Source: Pseudomonas sp. SCA2728.1_7 (lineage in GTDB: Bacteria > Pseudomonadota > Gammaproteobacteria > Pseudomonadales > Pseudomonadaceae). Taken from it: a DNA stretch of 64,000 bases. The stretch covers positions 4,469,001 through 4,533,000 of the forward strand of contig NZ_CP073104.1 in NCBI RefSeq assembly GCF_018138145.1, in the 5' to 3' direction. The position numbers and the translations under genes were made by a program. The notes beneath the pieces are model-generated. The model worked only from the letters and a program-made list of their open reading frames with translations. It was not told the origin of the DNA and did not search any database. Below, piece by piece: positions 17,807 to 29,447 of the stretch (position 1 is its first letter; every line of letters begins with the position of its first letter).

Positions 17807-18589
17807 ATGAAGAAAATCATCCACAGCCTCGCGCCCTGGGCGTTGCCGGTGTTGTTGCTGGCGGTGTGGCAGTTGTCGGTGTCGGCCGGTTGGTTGTCGA
17901 CACGGATTCTGCCGGCACCGGTGGCGGTGATCGAAGCCGGCGTGAGCCTGGTACGCAGCGGCGAAATCTGGACGCACTTGGCGATCAGCGGCTGGCGCGC
18001 GGCACTCGGTTTTACCATCGGCGGTAGCATCGGTCTGGTCCTGGGTTTCATCACCGGCCTGTCGAAATGGGGCGAACGCCTGCTCGACAGCTCGGTGCAG
18101 ATGATCCGCAACGTGCCGCACTTGGCGCTGATTCCGCTGGTGATCCTGTGGTTCGGCATCGACGAGTCGGCGAAGATTTTTCTGGTGGCGTTGGGCACGC
18201 TGTTCCCGATTTACCTCAACACCTATCACGGCATCCGTAACGTCGACCCGGCGCTGGTGGAGATGGCGCGCAGTTATGGCCTCTCCGGTTTCAGCTTGTT
18301 CTGGCAGGTGATTCTGCCGGGTGCACTGCCTTCGATTCTGGTCGGTGTGCGCTTCGCCCTGGGCTTTATGTGGCTGACGCTGATCGTCGCCGAAACCATT
18401 TCCGCCAGCTCCGGCATCGGCTATCTGGCGATGAACGCCCGCGAGTTTTTGCAGACCGACGTGGTGGTGCTGGCGATCCTGCTTTACGCGGTGCTCGGCA
18501 AACTCGCTGACCTCGCGGCCCGTGGACTTGAACGTGTGTGGTTGCGTTGGCACCCGGCCTATCAGGTTGCCAAAGGAGGTGCGGCATGA
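17807..18589 (+). CDS. ssuC: Aliphatic sulfonate ABC transporter permease
   Basis: This 260-residue inner-membrane permease has about six predicted membrane segments and the EAA loop that contacts the ATPase ([30 protein letters not shown]). It starts 8 nt after the ssuD stop codon and overlaps ssuB by four bases (ATGA), so translation is coupled to the ATPase gene. It works with SsuA and SsuB to import sulfonates. Confidence 0.96.
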   Translation: MKKIIHSLAPWALPVLLLAVWQLSVSAGWLSTRILPAPVAVIEAGVSLVRSGEIWTHLAISGWRAALGFTIGGSIGLVLGFITGLSKWGERLLDSSVQMIRNVPHLALIPLVILWFGIDESAKIFLVALGTLFPIYLNTYHGIRNVDPALVEMARSYGLSGFSLFWQVILPGALPSILVGVRFALGFMWLTLIVAETISASSGIGYLAMNAREFLQTDVVVLAILLYAVLGKLADLAARGLERVWLRWHPAYQVAKGGAA

Positions 18590-19392
18590 CTGCTCAACAA
18601 CCTCCACGCCTGCTGCGCGGGATTCCGCTGGCGGTGCGCAACCTGCAGAAAACCTTCGGCGCGCGGCAGGTGCTGCGTGACATCGATCTGCACATTCCGG
18701 CGGGGCAATTTGTCGCCGTTGTCGGGCGCAGCGGCTGTGGCAAAAGTACCTTGCTGCGTTTGCTCGCTGGGCTTGATCAACCGACTGGCGGCGACTTGCT
18801 GGCTGGTTCTGCGCCGCTCAGCGATGCGCGGGAAGACACCCGATTGATGTTCCAGGAAGCGCGTCTGCTGCCGTGGAAAAAGATCATCGACAACGTCGGC
18901 TTGGGCCTTAAAGGCAACTGGCGTCCGAAAGCTCTCGAAGCACTGGACGCGGTGGGTCTGGCCGATCGCGCCAATGAGTGGCCGGCGGCGTTGTCTGGCG
19001 GACAGAAGCAGCGCGTTGCACTGGCGCGGGCGCTGATCCATCAACCGCGCCTGCTGTTGCTCGACGAACCGCTCGGCGCGCTGGATGCGCTGACCCGCAT
19101 TGAAATGCAGCAACTGATCGAGCGTCTCTGGCAGCAACACGGCTTCACCGTGCTGCTGGTGACCCACGACGTCAGCGAAGCGGTGGCGATTGCCGACCGG
19201 GTGATTCTGATCGAGGACGGCGAAGTCGGCCTCGACCTGCATGTGGAGCTGCCGCGGCCGCGAGTGCGTGGTTCGCACCGACTGGCAGCGCTGGAAACCG
19301 AAGTGCTTAACCGTGTTCTCTCCCTGCCCGGCGAACCGCCGGCGCCGGAACCTGTTTCACCACTGCCTACGCAACTGCGTTGGGCGCAATGA
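18586..19392 (+). CDS. ssuB: Aliphatic sulfonate ABC transporter ATP-binding protein
   Basis: This 268-residue ABC ATPase has Walker [10 protein letters not shown], the Q-loop FQEARLLPW, the signature [15 protein letters not shown], Walker [13 protein letters not shown] and the switch His in VTHDVSEA. The start at 18586 overlaps the ssuC stop codon and is preceded by AAAGGAGGT, a near-perfect ribosome-binding site. The ORF is open further upstream inside ssuC but that part is not family-like. It powers sulfonate import through SsuC. Confidence 0.96.
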   Translation: MTAQQPPRLLRGIPLAVRNLQKTFGARQVLRDIDLHIPAGQFVAVVGRSGCGKSTLLRLLAGLDQPTGGDLLAGSAPLSDAREDTRLMFQEARLLPWKKIIDNVGLGLKGNWRPKALEALDAVGLADRANEWPAALSGGQKQRVALARALIHQPRLLLLDEPLGALDALTRIEMQQLIERLWQQHGFTVLLVTHDVSEAVAIADRVILIEDGEVGLDLHVELPRPRVRGSHRLAALETEVLNRVLSLPGEPPAPEPVSPLPTQLRWAQ

Positions 19393-19476
19393 AGCAGCTG
19401 CGAGCTTCAAGCTGCAAGCTACAAGTAGAAGCGCTGTGCTTTTGCTTGCCGCTTGAAGCTTGCCACTTGCCGCTTA
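19392..19476. repeat. Inverted-repeat element between ssuB and ssuF
   Basis: GAAGCAGCTGCGAGCTTCAA on the left and CTTGCCGCTTGAAGCTTGCC on the right, each rich in AAGCTTGCA-like words, form an imperfect stem-loop of a second Pseudomonas repeat type, distinct from the REP doublets. It sits within the ssu operon and could trim or stabilise the mRNA between ssuB and ssuF. Confidence 0.7.
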
Positions 19477-19498
19477 TTTCGACCTCAGGAGAAATATC

Positions 19499-19714
19499 AT
19501 GACTATCAAAGCCATCAACGTCCGTAACCAGTTCAAAGGCTCGATCAAGGAAATCGTCCTCGGCGACGTGCTGTCGGAAATCGACGTGCAGACCGCTTCG
19601 GGCATCGTCACTTCGGTGATCACCACCCGCTCGGTCAAGGAGCTGGAACTGGTGGTCGGCAGCGAAGTGATCGCCTTTGTGAAATCCACCGAGGTGTCGA
19701 TCGCCAAGTTGTAA
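19499..19714 (+). CDS. ssuF: Molbindin-type (TOBE) protein SsuF
   Basis: This 71-residue protein is a single TOBE/molbindin domain (AINVRNQFKGSIKEIVLGDV, then VTSVITTRSVKELEL and VIAFVKSTEVSIAKL). SsuF is known in P. putida as the last gene of the sulfonate operon and was reported to be needed for growth on sulfonates, though how it works is not clear. The ATG follows TCAGGAGAAATATC. A terminator follows within 20 bp, marking the end of the ssu operon. Confidence 0.92.
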   Translation: MTIKAINVRNQFKGSIKEIVLGDVLSEIDVQTASGIVTSVITTRSVKELELVVGSEVIAFVKSTEVSIAKL

Positions 19715-19724
19715 GCCGGTGAGT

Positions 19725-19766
19725 AAAAAACAACCCCGGAGGGCGTGAGCCCTTCGGGGTTTTTTG
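19725..19766 (+). terminator. Rho-independent terminator after ssuF
   Basis: The stem CCCCGGAGGG-CGTGAG-CCCTTCGGGG is followed by a six-T run and preceded by A residues, ending the ssu operon. Confidence 0.95.
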
Positions 19767-19793
19767 TGCCTGATCTGAAAGCTGCGGTGCGGC

Positions 19794-19860
19794 CTTCGCG
19801 AGCAGGCTCGCTCCCACAGGGGATCGCATTCCAAATGTGGGAGCGAGCCTGCTCGCGAAG
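19794..19860. repeat. REP doublet (GGGAGCGAG subtype)
   Basis: Two inverted REP copies lie between the ssuF terminator and the convergent TetR gene; the right arm ends 7 bp from the TetR stop codon. Confidence 0.95.
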
Positions 19861-19867
19861 AGGTCAG

Positions 19868-20506
19868 TCAGATCACTAGAGATCTTTTGGGTAGATACGG
19901 CGGTAGATACAGGCCGATATAAGCATCAAACACGCGCATCCCTTCCTCGGCCATGCGCGGCGTAATCTGCCCATGCTGTTGCACCGAGCGCGCATACACC
20001 CGGTCACCCAACTCCATCGCCAAGGCAAACACATCGACATCCTTCGGCAGCCTCGGCAACTCGAAGTGATGATCGAACAGCTTGTGCATCAGGTCGCCCA
20101 ACTCAATATCGTGCTGGCGGTCAGCCTGAGTCACTTCGGTCAGACCATGCTGCGCGAGGATCAACTGACGCGCCGCCGCGTCTTCGTCGTAGATCTCCAG
20201 CATCCGTTGCTCGACCAGTCGCGACAGATCACGCCAGTCACGCAGCGCTTCATGATCAATCGGCGCTTGCAGGCAGGCGCGAAACGCCGCGTGCACATCC
20301 GCCGTCAGCGCTTCGAGCAGTGCCGGGACGCTGGCGAAGAAGTGGTACACGGAGGAGGGCGGAATCTGCGCGCGCTCGGCGACGCTGTAGATCGACAGAC
20401 TCGCCACACCCTCGGCGGCCAGCAATGTGCGCGCGGCGTCGAGTATCGAGTCGATGCGCGCCTGGCTGCGGGCACGGGGTTTGCGGACGGGGGCGGGTCG
20501 CGTCAT
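19868..20506 (-). CDS. TetR/AcrR family transcriptional regulator
   Basis: This 212-residue regulator has a basic N-terminal tail followed by a TetR helix-turn-helix (RIDSILDAARTLLAAEGVAS, then LSIYSVAERAQIPPSSVYHFF) and a larger helical ligand domain. The ATG at 20506, after GCAGGAGACTTCC, was chosen; the frame is open about 114 codons further upstream without family-like content. It lies downstream of spuI on the same strand, separated by a terminator and REP sequence, so it is probably its own unit. Control of the polyamine genes is possible but not shown. Confidence 0.88.
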   Translation of the reverse strand: MTRPAPVRKPRARSQARIDSILDAARTLLAAEGVASLSIYSVAERAQIPPSSVYHFFASVPALLEALTADVHAAFRACLQAPIDHEALRDWRDLSRLVEQRMLEIYDEDAAARQLILAQHGLTEVTQADRQHDIELGDLMHKLFDHHFELPRLPKDVDVFALAMELGDRVYARSVQQHGQITPRMAEEGMRVFDAYIGLYLPPYLPKRSLVI

Positions 20507-20587
20507 GGAAGTCTCCTGCGGGGCAGCGGGCATTGTACGAGCCGGCTCTTGTGTTGTCTGCCAGTACGCCTTCGTCGGAACGCCGCC

Positions 20588-20680
20588 CGGAGCCGGCTCG
20601 CTCCCACATTTGATCTCCAGTGAACTTGGGTATTTGTACACACAGCACCTTGTGGGAGCGAGCCTGCTCGCGAACCGCCG
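20588..20680. repeat. Degenerate REP doublet
   Basis: The right copy (TGTGGGAGCGAGCCTGCTCG, 20651 onward) is intact. The left inverted copy (GAGCCGGCTCGCTCCCACA, near 20590) is eroded. It is located between the TetR gene and the spuI terminator. Confidence 0.8.
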
Positions 20681-20722
20681 CAGGCGGCCATTCACCCCAA
20701 CCCCAGGAATTTGTGTTCGGCC

Positions 20723-20763
20723 ATAAAAAACGCCGTGGGCTATGACAGCCGACGGCGTTTTTA
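20723..20763 (-). terminator. Rho-independent terminator after spuI
   Basis: The stem CGCCGTGGGCT / AGCCGACGGCG (one mismatch) with loop ATGAC is flanked by A and T runs, 18 bp after the spuI stop codon on the minus strand; it could act in both directions. Confidence 0.88.
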
Positions 20764-20780
20764 TCTGGTTCGCAATCCGC

Positions 20781-22157
20781 TTAAACGGTATGCAGATACC
20801 AGTTGTACTCAAGGTCGGAGATGGAGTGTTCGAACTCCTCCAGCTCACTTTCCTTGCAGGCGACGAAGATATCGATGTACTTCGGATCGATGTACTTGGC
20901 CATCACCTCGCTGTCGTCCAGCTCGCGCAGGGCATCGCGCAAGTTGTTCGGCAGGCTTTGCTCGTTCTGCTCGTAGCTGTTGCCTTCGACAGGCGCGCCC
21001 GGTTCGATCTTGTTGGTCAGACCGTGGTGCACGCCGGCCAGAACCGAAGCCATCAGCAGGTACGGGTTGGCATCGGCGCCGGCCACGCGGTGTTCGATAC
21101 GTACGGCATCGGACGAGCCGGTCGGTACGCGAATCGCTACGGTGCGGTTGTCCAGGCCCCAGCACGGCGAGTTCGGCACGTAGAACTGTGCGCCGAAACG
21201 ACGGTAGGAGTTGACGTTCGGGCAGAGGAAAGCCATCTGCGCGGGCAGGGTCTCGAGCACACCGCCGATCGCGTGACGCAGCGCGGCGTTCTGCTCGGGA
21301 TCCTCGCTGGCAAAAATGTTTTTGCCTTCTTTATCCAGAATCGAAATGTGTACGTGCAGACCATTACCTGCCTGGCCCGGGTACGGCTTGGCCATGAAGG
21401 TGGTGTCCATTTCATGGTCGTAGGCGATGTTCTTGATCAGACGCTTGAGCAGTACCGCGTAGTCGCACGCCTTGATCGGGTCGGCGACGTGGTGCAGGTT
21501 CACTTCGAACTGCGCCGGGGCACTTTCCTTGACGATGGCGTCGGCCGGGATGCCTTGCTCTTTGGCACCTTCCAGAATGTCCTGGAGGCAGTCGACGTAT
21601 TCGTCGAGGTCGTCGATCAGGTAGACCTGCGTCGAGTGCGGGCGTTTGCCGGAGATCGGCGAGCGTGGCGGCTGTGGACGACCGTTCACGTTTTCCTGAT
21701 CGATCAGGTAGAACTCGAGTTCGAATGCGGCGCAGATGGTCAGGCCCAGCTCGTCAAACTTTGCAACAACTTGACGGAGCACTTCGCGCGGATCGGCGAA
21801 GAATGGGTCACCTTCGAGTTCGTGCATGGTCATCAACAGTTGCGCGGTCGGGCGCTTCTGCCATGGCTCGTTGCACAGGGTATCGGGGATCGGATAGCAG
21901 ATACGATCGGCGTCGCCGATGTCCAGGCCCAGGCCGGTGCTTTCCACCGTTGAACCGTTGATATCCAGAGCAAATAGAGAGGCCGGCAGGTTGATGCCTT
22001 TCTCGTAAACCTTGTGGAGGCTGGTGCGTTCAATGCGCTTGCCGCGCACCACACCATTCATATCCGCAATCAGAAGGTCAACGTACAGAACCTCAGGATG
22101 TTCCTTAAGGAACGCGTTCGCTTCGTTAAGCTGAACGGCACGCGGGGGTACCGACAT
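20781..22157 (-). CDS. spuI: Gamma-glutamylpolyamine synthetase (glutamine synthetase family)
   Basis: This 458-residue protein of the glutamine synthetase superfamily has the N-terminal beta-grasp segment YVDLLIADMNGVVRGKRI, the catalytic-domain motif FELEFYLID, NGLHVHISILDKEGKNIF, and the ATP/metal segment RIEHRVAGADANPYL. Such enzymes join glutamate to putrescine or other polyamines in the gamma-glutamylation route. It is divergent from a decayed spuA and intact spuB, as in the PAO1 spu locus, which supports the name. Exact polyamine preference cannot be read from the sequence. Confidence 0.88.
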   Translation of the reverse strand: MSVPPRAVQLNEANAFLKEHPEVLYVDLLIADMNGVVRGKRIERTSLHKVYEKGINLPASLFALDINGSTVESTGLGLDIGDADRICYPIPDTLCNEPWQKRPTAQLLMTMHELEGDPFFADPREVLRQVVAKFDELGLTICAAFELEFYLIDQENVNGRPQPPRSPISGKRPHSTQVYLIDDLDEYVDCLQDILEGAKEQGIPADAIVKESAPAQFEVNLHHVADPIKACDYAVLLKRLIKNIAYDHEMDTTFMAKPYPGQAGNGLHVHISILDKEGKNIFASEDPEQNAALRHAIGGVLETLPAQMAFLCPNVNSYRRFGAQFYVPNSPCWGLDNRTVAIRVPTGSSDAVRIEHRVAGADANPYLLMASVLAGVHHGLTNKIEPGAPVEGNSYEQNEQSLPNNLRDALRELDDSEVMAKYIDPKYIDIFVACKESELEEFEHSISDLEYNWYLHTV

Positions 22158-22435
22158 GATGCAACACCTTTGTTGTTAAAAATATCAATCATTGATCTTT
22201 TCTGGTTTCAGTCAACCCGAACGGCCTGCCGAAGTCAAGCGAGGCCTTTTTTGCCCTAAAAAAGCGCTGTGAGGGCATTTATGGGGCACTTTCGGGCTTT
22301 TTTTTGTCCTTGGAAGACTGTGCACCCGCGGGCTTGAGCAGGCCGTGTTGTATTTTTTACGGGGGTGTTGTGTAAAAAAATGAACAAGGCTAAGCTCCGA
22401 TCAAACCCATAACAGCAATAATACCGGGGTGCTTC
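22158..22435. promoter_or_regulatory. Divergent spuI / spuA-remnant control region
   Basis: This 278-bp AT-rich stretch has several T runs (for example around 22300 and 22380) and must hold the spuI promoter on the minus strand and the ancestral spuA promoter on the plus strand. Because spuA is decayed, the plus-strand promoter may now read directly into spuB. I saw no gene in it and no clear operator. Confidence 0.4.
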
Positions 22436-22792
22436 ATGTCTCGCCTGCCGTTAATCGGCATCACCGACTGCTCGCAACAGTCCGGTCTGCATGCTCATCA
22501 CATCAGTGGCGACAAATCCGTCAGTAGCGCAGCCAGCAAGGCTTGCCGCTTGCCGACGATGTTCCCGTCCATGGCCGTTCAAGCGTCAGCGTCCGATATT
22601 CTGGACGTACGGAAAAGCATCCTGTTTATGGCGTCCCCTTCCAATATAGATCGCTTTCACCCTCAAAGCCTGTGCTGCTTCCTCAGCCGTGCTCATGATT
22701 CTGCACGCCTGGACTGTGCACAGGAAATGCAACGCCAGCGTAAAGGGCAGGTAAGCTCTTCTTTCATTGTCTATGCGCGGTGCCAGGCATAA
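22436..22792 (+). pseudogene. spuA: Decayed spuA (gamma-glutamyl-GABA hydrolase, class I glutamine amidotransferase)
   Basis: The 118-codon ORF begins MSRLPLIGITDCSQQSGLHA, continues SGDK, then SDILDVRKSILFMASPSNI, then RFHPQS and AHDSAR. These match the N-terminal part of SpuA/PuuD proteins (peptidase C26, about 250 residues: MSRLPLIGVT, SGDKY, SDILDALDGILFTGSPSN, FHYQG, AHDPARD). After AHDSAR similarity stops; the catalytic-Cys segment (GICRGFQE in the family), the HSQ and HPE parts are all missing. Conserved glycines and acidic residues within the remaining part are also changed. It sits exactly where spuA lies in PAO1, between divergent spuI and spuB. I judge it a truncated relic. Confidence 0.85.
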
Positions 22793-22886
22793 GCCGGCAC
22801 TGCGCGAGCAAGCCCCCTTTAACGCGACGCCCATAGCGTCAAACTTTGCCTGACATCATGTCAGGAGACTCAGCCCAGAGGCATTT

Positions 22887-24245
22887 ATGAGTAACAACCT
22901 CGACCAGCTCACCGATTGGTTGAAAGACCACAAGATCACAGAAGTCGAATGCATGATCGCCGACTTGACCGGTATCACCCGGGGCAAGATCTCGCCGACC
23001 AACAAGTTCATTGCCGAAAAAGGCATGCGCCTGCCAGAAAGCGTGCTGTTGCAGACCGTGACCGGCGACTACGTCGAAGACGACATCTATTACGAACTGC
23101 TCGACCCGGCCGACATCGACATGATCTGCCGCCCCGACCAGAACGCCGTGTACCTGGTGCCGTGGGCCATCGAGCCAACTGCTCAAGTGATCCACGACAC
23201 CTACGACAAGCAAGGCAACCCGATCGAGCTGTCGCCACGCAACGTCCTCAAGAAAGTGTTGAAACTCTATGCCGACAAGGGCTGGCAGCCGATCGTGGCG
23301 CCGGAAATGGAGTTTTACCTGACCAAGCGCAGCGACGACCCTGACTATCCGTTGCAGCCGCCGATTGGCCGTTCGGGTCGTCCGGAAATCGGTCGTCAGT
23401 CGTTCTCCATTGAAGCGGCGAACGAATTCGATCCGCTGTTCGAAGACGTCTACGATTGGTGCGAACTGCAGGAGCTGGACCTCGACACGCTGATCCACGA
23501 AGACGGCACGGCGCAGATGGAAATCAACTTCCGTCACGGCGATGCACTGTCGCTGGCCGACCAGATTCTGGTGTTCAAACGCACCATGCGTGAAGCCGCG
23601 CTCAAGCACGATGTGGCCGCGACCTTTATGGCCAAACCGATGACCGGCGAGCCGGGCAGTGCGATGCACTTGCACCAGAGCATCATCGACATCGAGACCG
23701 GCAAGAACGTCTTCTCCAATGAAGACGGCACCATGAGCCAGCTGTTCCTGCACCACATCGGTGGCTTGCAGAAACTGATTCCTGAGCTGTTGCCGCTGTT
23801 CGCGCCGAACGTCAACTCGTTCCGCCGCTTCCTGCCGGACACCTCGGCACCGGTCAACGTCGAGTGGGGCGAAGAGAACCGCACCGTGGGCCTGCGCGTT
23901 CCGGATGCCGGTCCGCAGAACCGTCGCGTGGAAAACCGCTTGCCGGGCGCCGACGCCAACCCGTACCTGGCGATCGCCGCGAGCCTGCTCTGCGGTTACA
24001 TCGGCATGGTCGAAGGCCTCAATCCGAGCGCACCAGTGGTGGGCCGTGGTTACGAGCGCCGCAACCTGCGCCTGCCGCTGACCATCGAAGACGCGCTGGA
24101 GCGTATGGAAAACAGCGCGACCATCGAGAAGTACCTGGGCAAAACCTTCATCACTGGCTACGTCGCGGTAAAACGGGCCGAGCATGAAAACTTCAAGCGC
24201 GTGATCAGTTCCTGGGAGCGTGAGTACCTGCTCTTCGCCGTCTGA
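22887..24245 (+). CDS. spuB: Gamma-glutamylpolyamine synthetase (glutamine synthetase family)
   Basis: This 452-residue glutamine synthetase superfamily enzyme has ECMIADLTGITRGKI at the N terminus, the catalytic motif PEMEFYLTK, TGEPGSAMHLHQSIID, and RVENRLPGADANPYLAIAAS near the C terminus. It is a distinct paralogue of SpuI, encoded divergently. It is expected to make gamma-glutamyl-putrescine or a related conjugate. The ATG follows CAGAGGCATTT. spuC starts 57 bp downstream, so spuB and spuC are likely co-transcribed. The hydrolase that normally completes the pathway at this locus, SpuA, is decayed just upstream. Confidence 0.9.
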   Translation: MSNNLDQLTDWLKDHKITEVECMIADLTGITRGKISPTNKFIAEKGMRLPESVLLQTVTGDYVEDDIYYELLDPADIDMICRPDQNAVYLVPWAIEPTAQVIHDTYDKQGNPIELSPRNVLKKVLKLYADKGWQPIVAPEMEFYLTKRSDDPDYPLQPPIGRSGRPEIGRQSFSIEAANEFDPLFEDVYDWCELQELDLDTLIHEDGTAQMEINFRHGDALSLADQILVFKRTMREAALKHDVAATFMAKPMTGEPGSAMHLHQSIIDIETGKNVFSNEDGTMSQLFLHHIGGLQKLIPELLPLFAPNVNSFRRFLPDTSAPVNVEWGEENRTVGLRVPDAGPQNRRVENRLPGADANPYLAIAASLLCGYIGMVEGLNPSAPVVGRGYERRNLRLPLTIEDALERMENSATIEKYLGKTFITGYVAVKRAEHENFKRVISSWEREYLLFAV

Positions 24246-24302
24246 TACGCCGGGCGCGGCTGGCAGCAGCCGCGTCCTTCACCGATAACAAGGAGAATTG
24301 GC

Positions 24303-25667
24303 ATGACCAGCAACAACCCGCAAACCCGCGAGTGGCAAGCACTCAGCAATGATCACCACCTGGCCCCGTTCAGCGACTTCAAGCAGTTGAAAGAGAAGGG
24401 CCCGCGGATCATCACCAACGCCAAGGGCGTTTACCTGTGGGACAGCGAAGGCAACAAGATTCTCGACGGCATGGCCGGGCTGTGGTGCGTGGCCATCGGT
24501 TACGGTCGCGATGAGCTGGCCGATGCGGCCGCCAAACAGATGCGCGAACTGCCGTACTACAACCTGTTCTTCCAGACCGCGCACCCGCCGGCGCTGGAGC
24601 TGGCCAAGGCCATTGCCGACGTGGCGCCGGAAGGCATGAACCACGTGTTCTTCACCGGTTCCGGCTCCGAAGGCAACGACACCATGCTGCGCATGGTCCG
24701 CCACTATTGGGCGATCAAGGGTCAGCCGAACAAGAAAGTCATCATCAGCCGCAAGAACGGTTATCACGGTTCGACCGTGGCCGGCGCGAGCCTCGGTGGC
24801 ATGACGTATATGCACGAACAAGGCGACTTGCCGATCCCGGGCATCGTCCACATCGCCCAGCCGTACTGGTTCGCTGAAGGTGGCGAGATGTCCCCGGAAG
24901 AGTTCGGTATCTGGGCGGCCAATCAGCTGGAAGAGAAGATTCTCGAAGTCGGCGTCGACAACGTCGGAGCCTTTATTGCCGAGCCGATCCAAGGCGCCGG
25001 CGGCGTGATCATTCCGCCCGACAGCTACTGGCCGCGCATCAAGGAAATCCTCGCCAAGTACGACATCCTGTTCGTGGCGGACGAAGTGATTTGCGGTTTC
25101 GGCCGTACCGGTGAGTGGTTCGGCAGTGATTTCTACGATCTCAAGCCGGACATGATGACCATCGCCAAAGGCCTGACCTCAGGCTACATCCCGATGGGTG
25201 GCCTGATCGTTCGTGACTCCGTTGTTGCGGTGCTCAACGAAGGCGGCGATTTCAACCATGGCTTCACTTACTCCGGTCACCCGGTGGCGGCGGCGGTGGG
25301 CCTGGAAAACATCCGCATCCTGCGCGATGAAAAAATTATCGAGAACGCGCACAACGAAACGGCACCGTATTTGCAGAAACGTCTGCGGGAACTGAACGAT
25401 CACCCGTTGGTGGGTGAAGTTCGCGGGGTCGGTCTGTTGGGCGCGATCGAGCTGGTGCAGGACAAGGCCACGCGCAAGCGTTATGAAGGCAAGGGCGTCG
25501 GCATGATCTGCCGCCAGTTCTGCTTCGACAACGGCCTGATCATGCGCGCTGTGGGCGACACCATGATCATCGCGCCGCCGCTGGTGATCAGCAAAGCGGA
25601 GATCGATGAGCTGGTTACAAAGGCACGCAAGTGTCTGGACCTGACCCTCAGTGCGTTGCAGGGCTAA
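24303..25667 (+). CDS. spuC: Putrescine-pyruvate (polyamine) aminotransferase
   Basis: This 454-residue class III aminotransferase shows the motif [19 protein letters not shown], the pyridoxal-phosphate aspartate region [15 protein letters not shown], and the Schiff-base lysine in [16 protein letters not shown] (Lys289). SpuC transfers the amino group of putrescine to pyruvate, giving 4-aminobutanal and alanine, and is the main transamination route of polyamine catabolism in pseudomonads. The gene follows AAGGAGAATTGGC. Because this route does not need SpuA, it may be the main local pathway left in this strain. Confidence 0.93.
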   Translation: MTSNNPQTREWQALSNDHHLAPFSDFKQLKEKGPRIITNAKGVYLWDSEGNKILDGMAGLWCVAIGYGRDELADAAAKQMRELPYYNLFFQTAHPPALELAKAIADVAPEGMNHVFFTGSGSEGNDTMLRMVRHYWAIKGQPNKKVIISRKNGYHGSTVAGASLGGMTYMHEQGDLPIPGIVHIAQPYWFAEGGEMSPEEFGIWAANQLEEKILEVGVDNVGAFIAEPIQGAGGVIIPPDSYWPRIKEILAKYDILFVADEVICGFGRTGEWFGSDFYDLKPDMMTIAKGLTSGYIPMGGLIVRDSVVAVLNEGGDFNHGFTYSGHPVAAAVGLENIRILRDEKIIENAHNETAPYLQKRLRELNDHPLVGEVRGVGLLGAIELVQDKATRKRYEGKGVGMICRQFCFDNGLIMRAVGDTMIIAPPLVISKAEIDELVTKARKCLDLTLSALQG

Positions 25668-25839
25668 GTGCTAGGCTTTGAGCGGGGGAGCCGTGGCGCT
25701 CGCGCTCAAAGCTGTCAGAAAGGCTGGTCTTTTCTTGAAAGACCGCCTCGGATCTTGCCAGACTAGCCGCGGTTCCAGTTGTCCGGGTTCGGCCGCTGAA
25801 CAAAGTGGTTCAAAAAAGAAAAATTTGGAGCATTAACGC
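25668..25839 (+). promoter_or_regulatory. Two hairpins between spuC and spuD
   Basis: The 172-bp gap has a perfect 10-bp inverted repeat, GCTTTGAGCG (25675-25684) with CGCTCAAAGC (25703-25712), and a second stem near 25721-25748 (AGGC-GGTCTTT with one bulged T). Neither is followed by a long T run. They could attenuate read-through from spuC or stabilise the 5' end of the spuD message, which usually must be abundant for a binding protein. Confidence 0.5.
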
Positions 25840-28238
<2,399 letters not shown>

Positions 28239-28304
28239 GGCACACACTATCCTGGGTTCGCCTTGCGGGGCGAACTGCATTGTTTTTTTCTGGGAGTTTC
28301 GTAA

Positions 28305-29447
28305 ATGGCAGTTGCCTCCGGCGCCTATAAGAAAGCCCTCGAGGGCGACCAGACACCGAAACAGGTGTTGGTCAAAATCGACCGGGTCACGAAGAAGTTC
28401 GACGAGACGATTGCCGTGGACGATGTGTCCCTGGAAATCAAAAAGGGCGAGATCTTTGCCCTGCTCGGCGGTTCGGGATCGGGCAAATCCACTCTGCTGC
28501 GGATGCTGGCAGGGTTCGAACGGCCCACGGAGGGGCGCATTTTCCTCGACGGCGTCGACATCACCGACATGCCGCCGTACGAACGTCCAATCAACATGAT
28601 GTTCCAGTCGTACGCCTTGTTCCCGCACATGACCGTGGCGCAGAACATTGCCTTCGGCCTCAAGCAGGACAAGATCCCGGCGGCTGAAGTCGATGCCCGC
28701 GTGGCCGAAATGCTCAAGCTCGTACAGATGAGCCAGTACGCCAAGCGCAAGCCGCATCAATTGTCGGGCGGTCAGCGTCAGCGTGTGGCGCTGGCCCGTT
28801 CGCTGGCCAAGCGGCCGAAGCTGCTGCTGCTCGATGAGCCGATGGGCGCACTGGACAAGAAACTGCGTTCGCAGATGCAACTTGAGTTGGTGGAAATCAT
28901 CGAGCGCGTCGGCGTGACCTGCGTGATGGTGACCCACGACCAGGAAGAGGCCATGACCATGGCCGAGCGCATCGCGATCATGCATTTGGGCTGGATCGCC
29001 CAGATCGGCAGCCCGATCGATATCTACGAAACCCCGACCAGCCGCCTGGTCTGCGAATTCATCGGTAACGTCAACATCTTCGAAGGCGAAGTGATCGACG
29101 ACGCCGAAGGCCACGCAACCATTACCTGCAAAGACCTTGATCGGCAGATCTACGTCGGCCACGGCATCAGCACCTCGGTGCAGGACAAATCGGTGACTTA
29201 CGCGATCCGTCCGGAGAAGCTGCTGGTCACCGCCGATCAACCGACCTGCGAATACAACTGGTCGAGCGGCAAGGTCCACGACATCGCCTACCTCGGCGGG
29301 CACTCGGTGTTCTACGTTGAGTTGCCGAGCGGCAAACTGGTGCAGTCGTTTGTCGCCAACGCCGAACGTCGCGGCGCGCGTCCGACCTGGGGCGATCAGG
29401 TTTACGTGTGGTGGGAAGATGACAGCGGCGTGGTACTCCGCTCATGA
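28305..29447 (+). CDS. spuF: Polyamine ABC transporter ATP-binding protein
   Basis: This 380-residue PotA/PotG-type ATPase has Walker A GGSGSGKST, the Q-loop FQSYALFPHM, the signature LSGGQRQRVALARSL, Walker B LLLLDEPMGALD and VTHDQEEAMTMAE. A C-terminal TOBE regulatory domain begins around residue 290 (YAIRPEKLLV). It overlaps spuG by four bases (ATGA), so translation is coupled. It energises uptake of putrescine/spermidine delivered by SpuD and SpuE. Confidence 0.95.
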   Translation: MAVASGAYKKALEGDQTPKQVLVKIDRVTKKFDETIAVDDVSLEIKKGEIFALLGGSGSGKSTLLRMLAGFERPTEGRIFLDGVDITDMPPYERPINMMFQSYALFPHMTVAQNIAFGLKQDKIPAAEVDARVAEMLKLVQMSQYAKRKPHQLSGGQRQRVALARSLAKRPKLLLLDEPMGALDKKLRSQMQLELVEIIERVGVTCVMVTHDQEEAMTMAERIAIMHLGWIAQIGSPIDIYETPTSRLVCEFIGNVNIFEGEVIDDAEGHATITCKDLDRQIYVGHGISTSVQDKSVTYAIRPEKLLVTADQPTCEYNWSSGKVHDIAYLGGHSVFYVELPSGKLVQSFVANAERRGARPTWGDQVYVWWEDDSGVVLRS

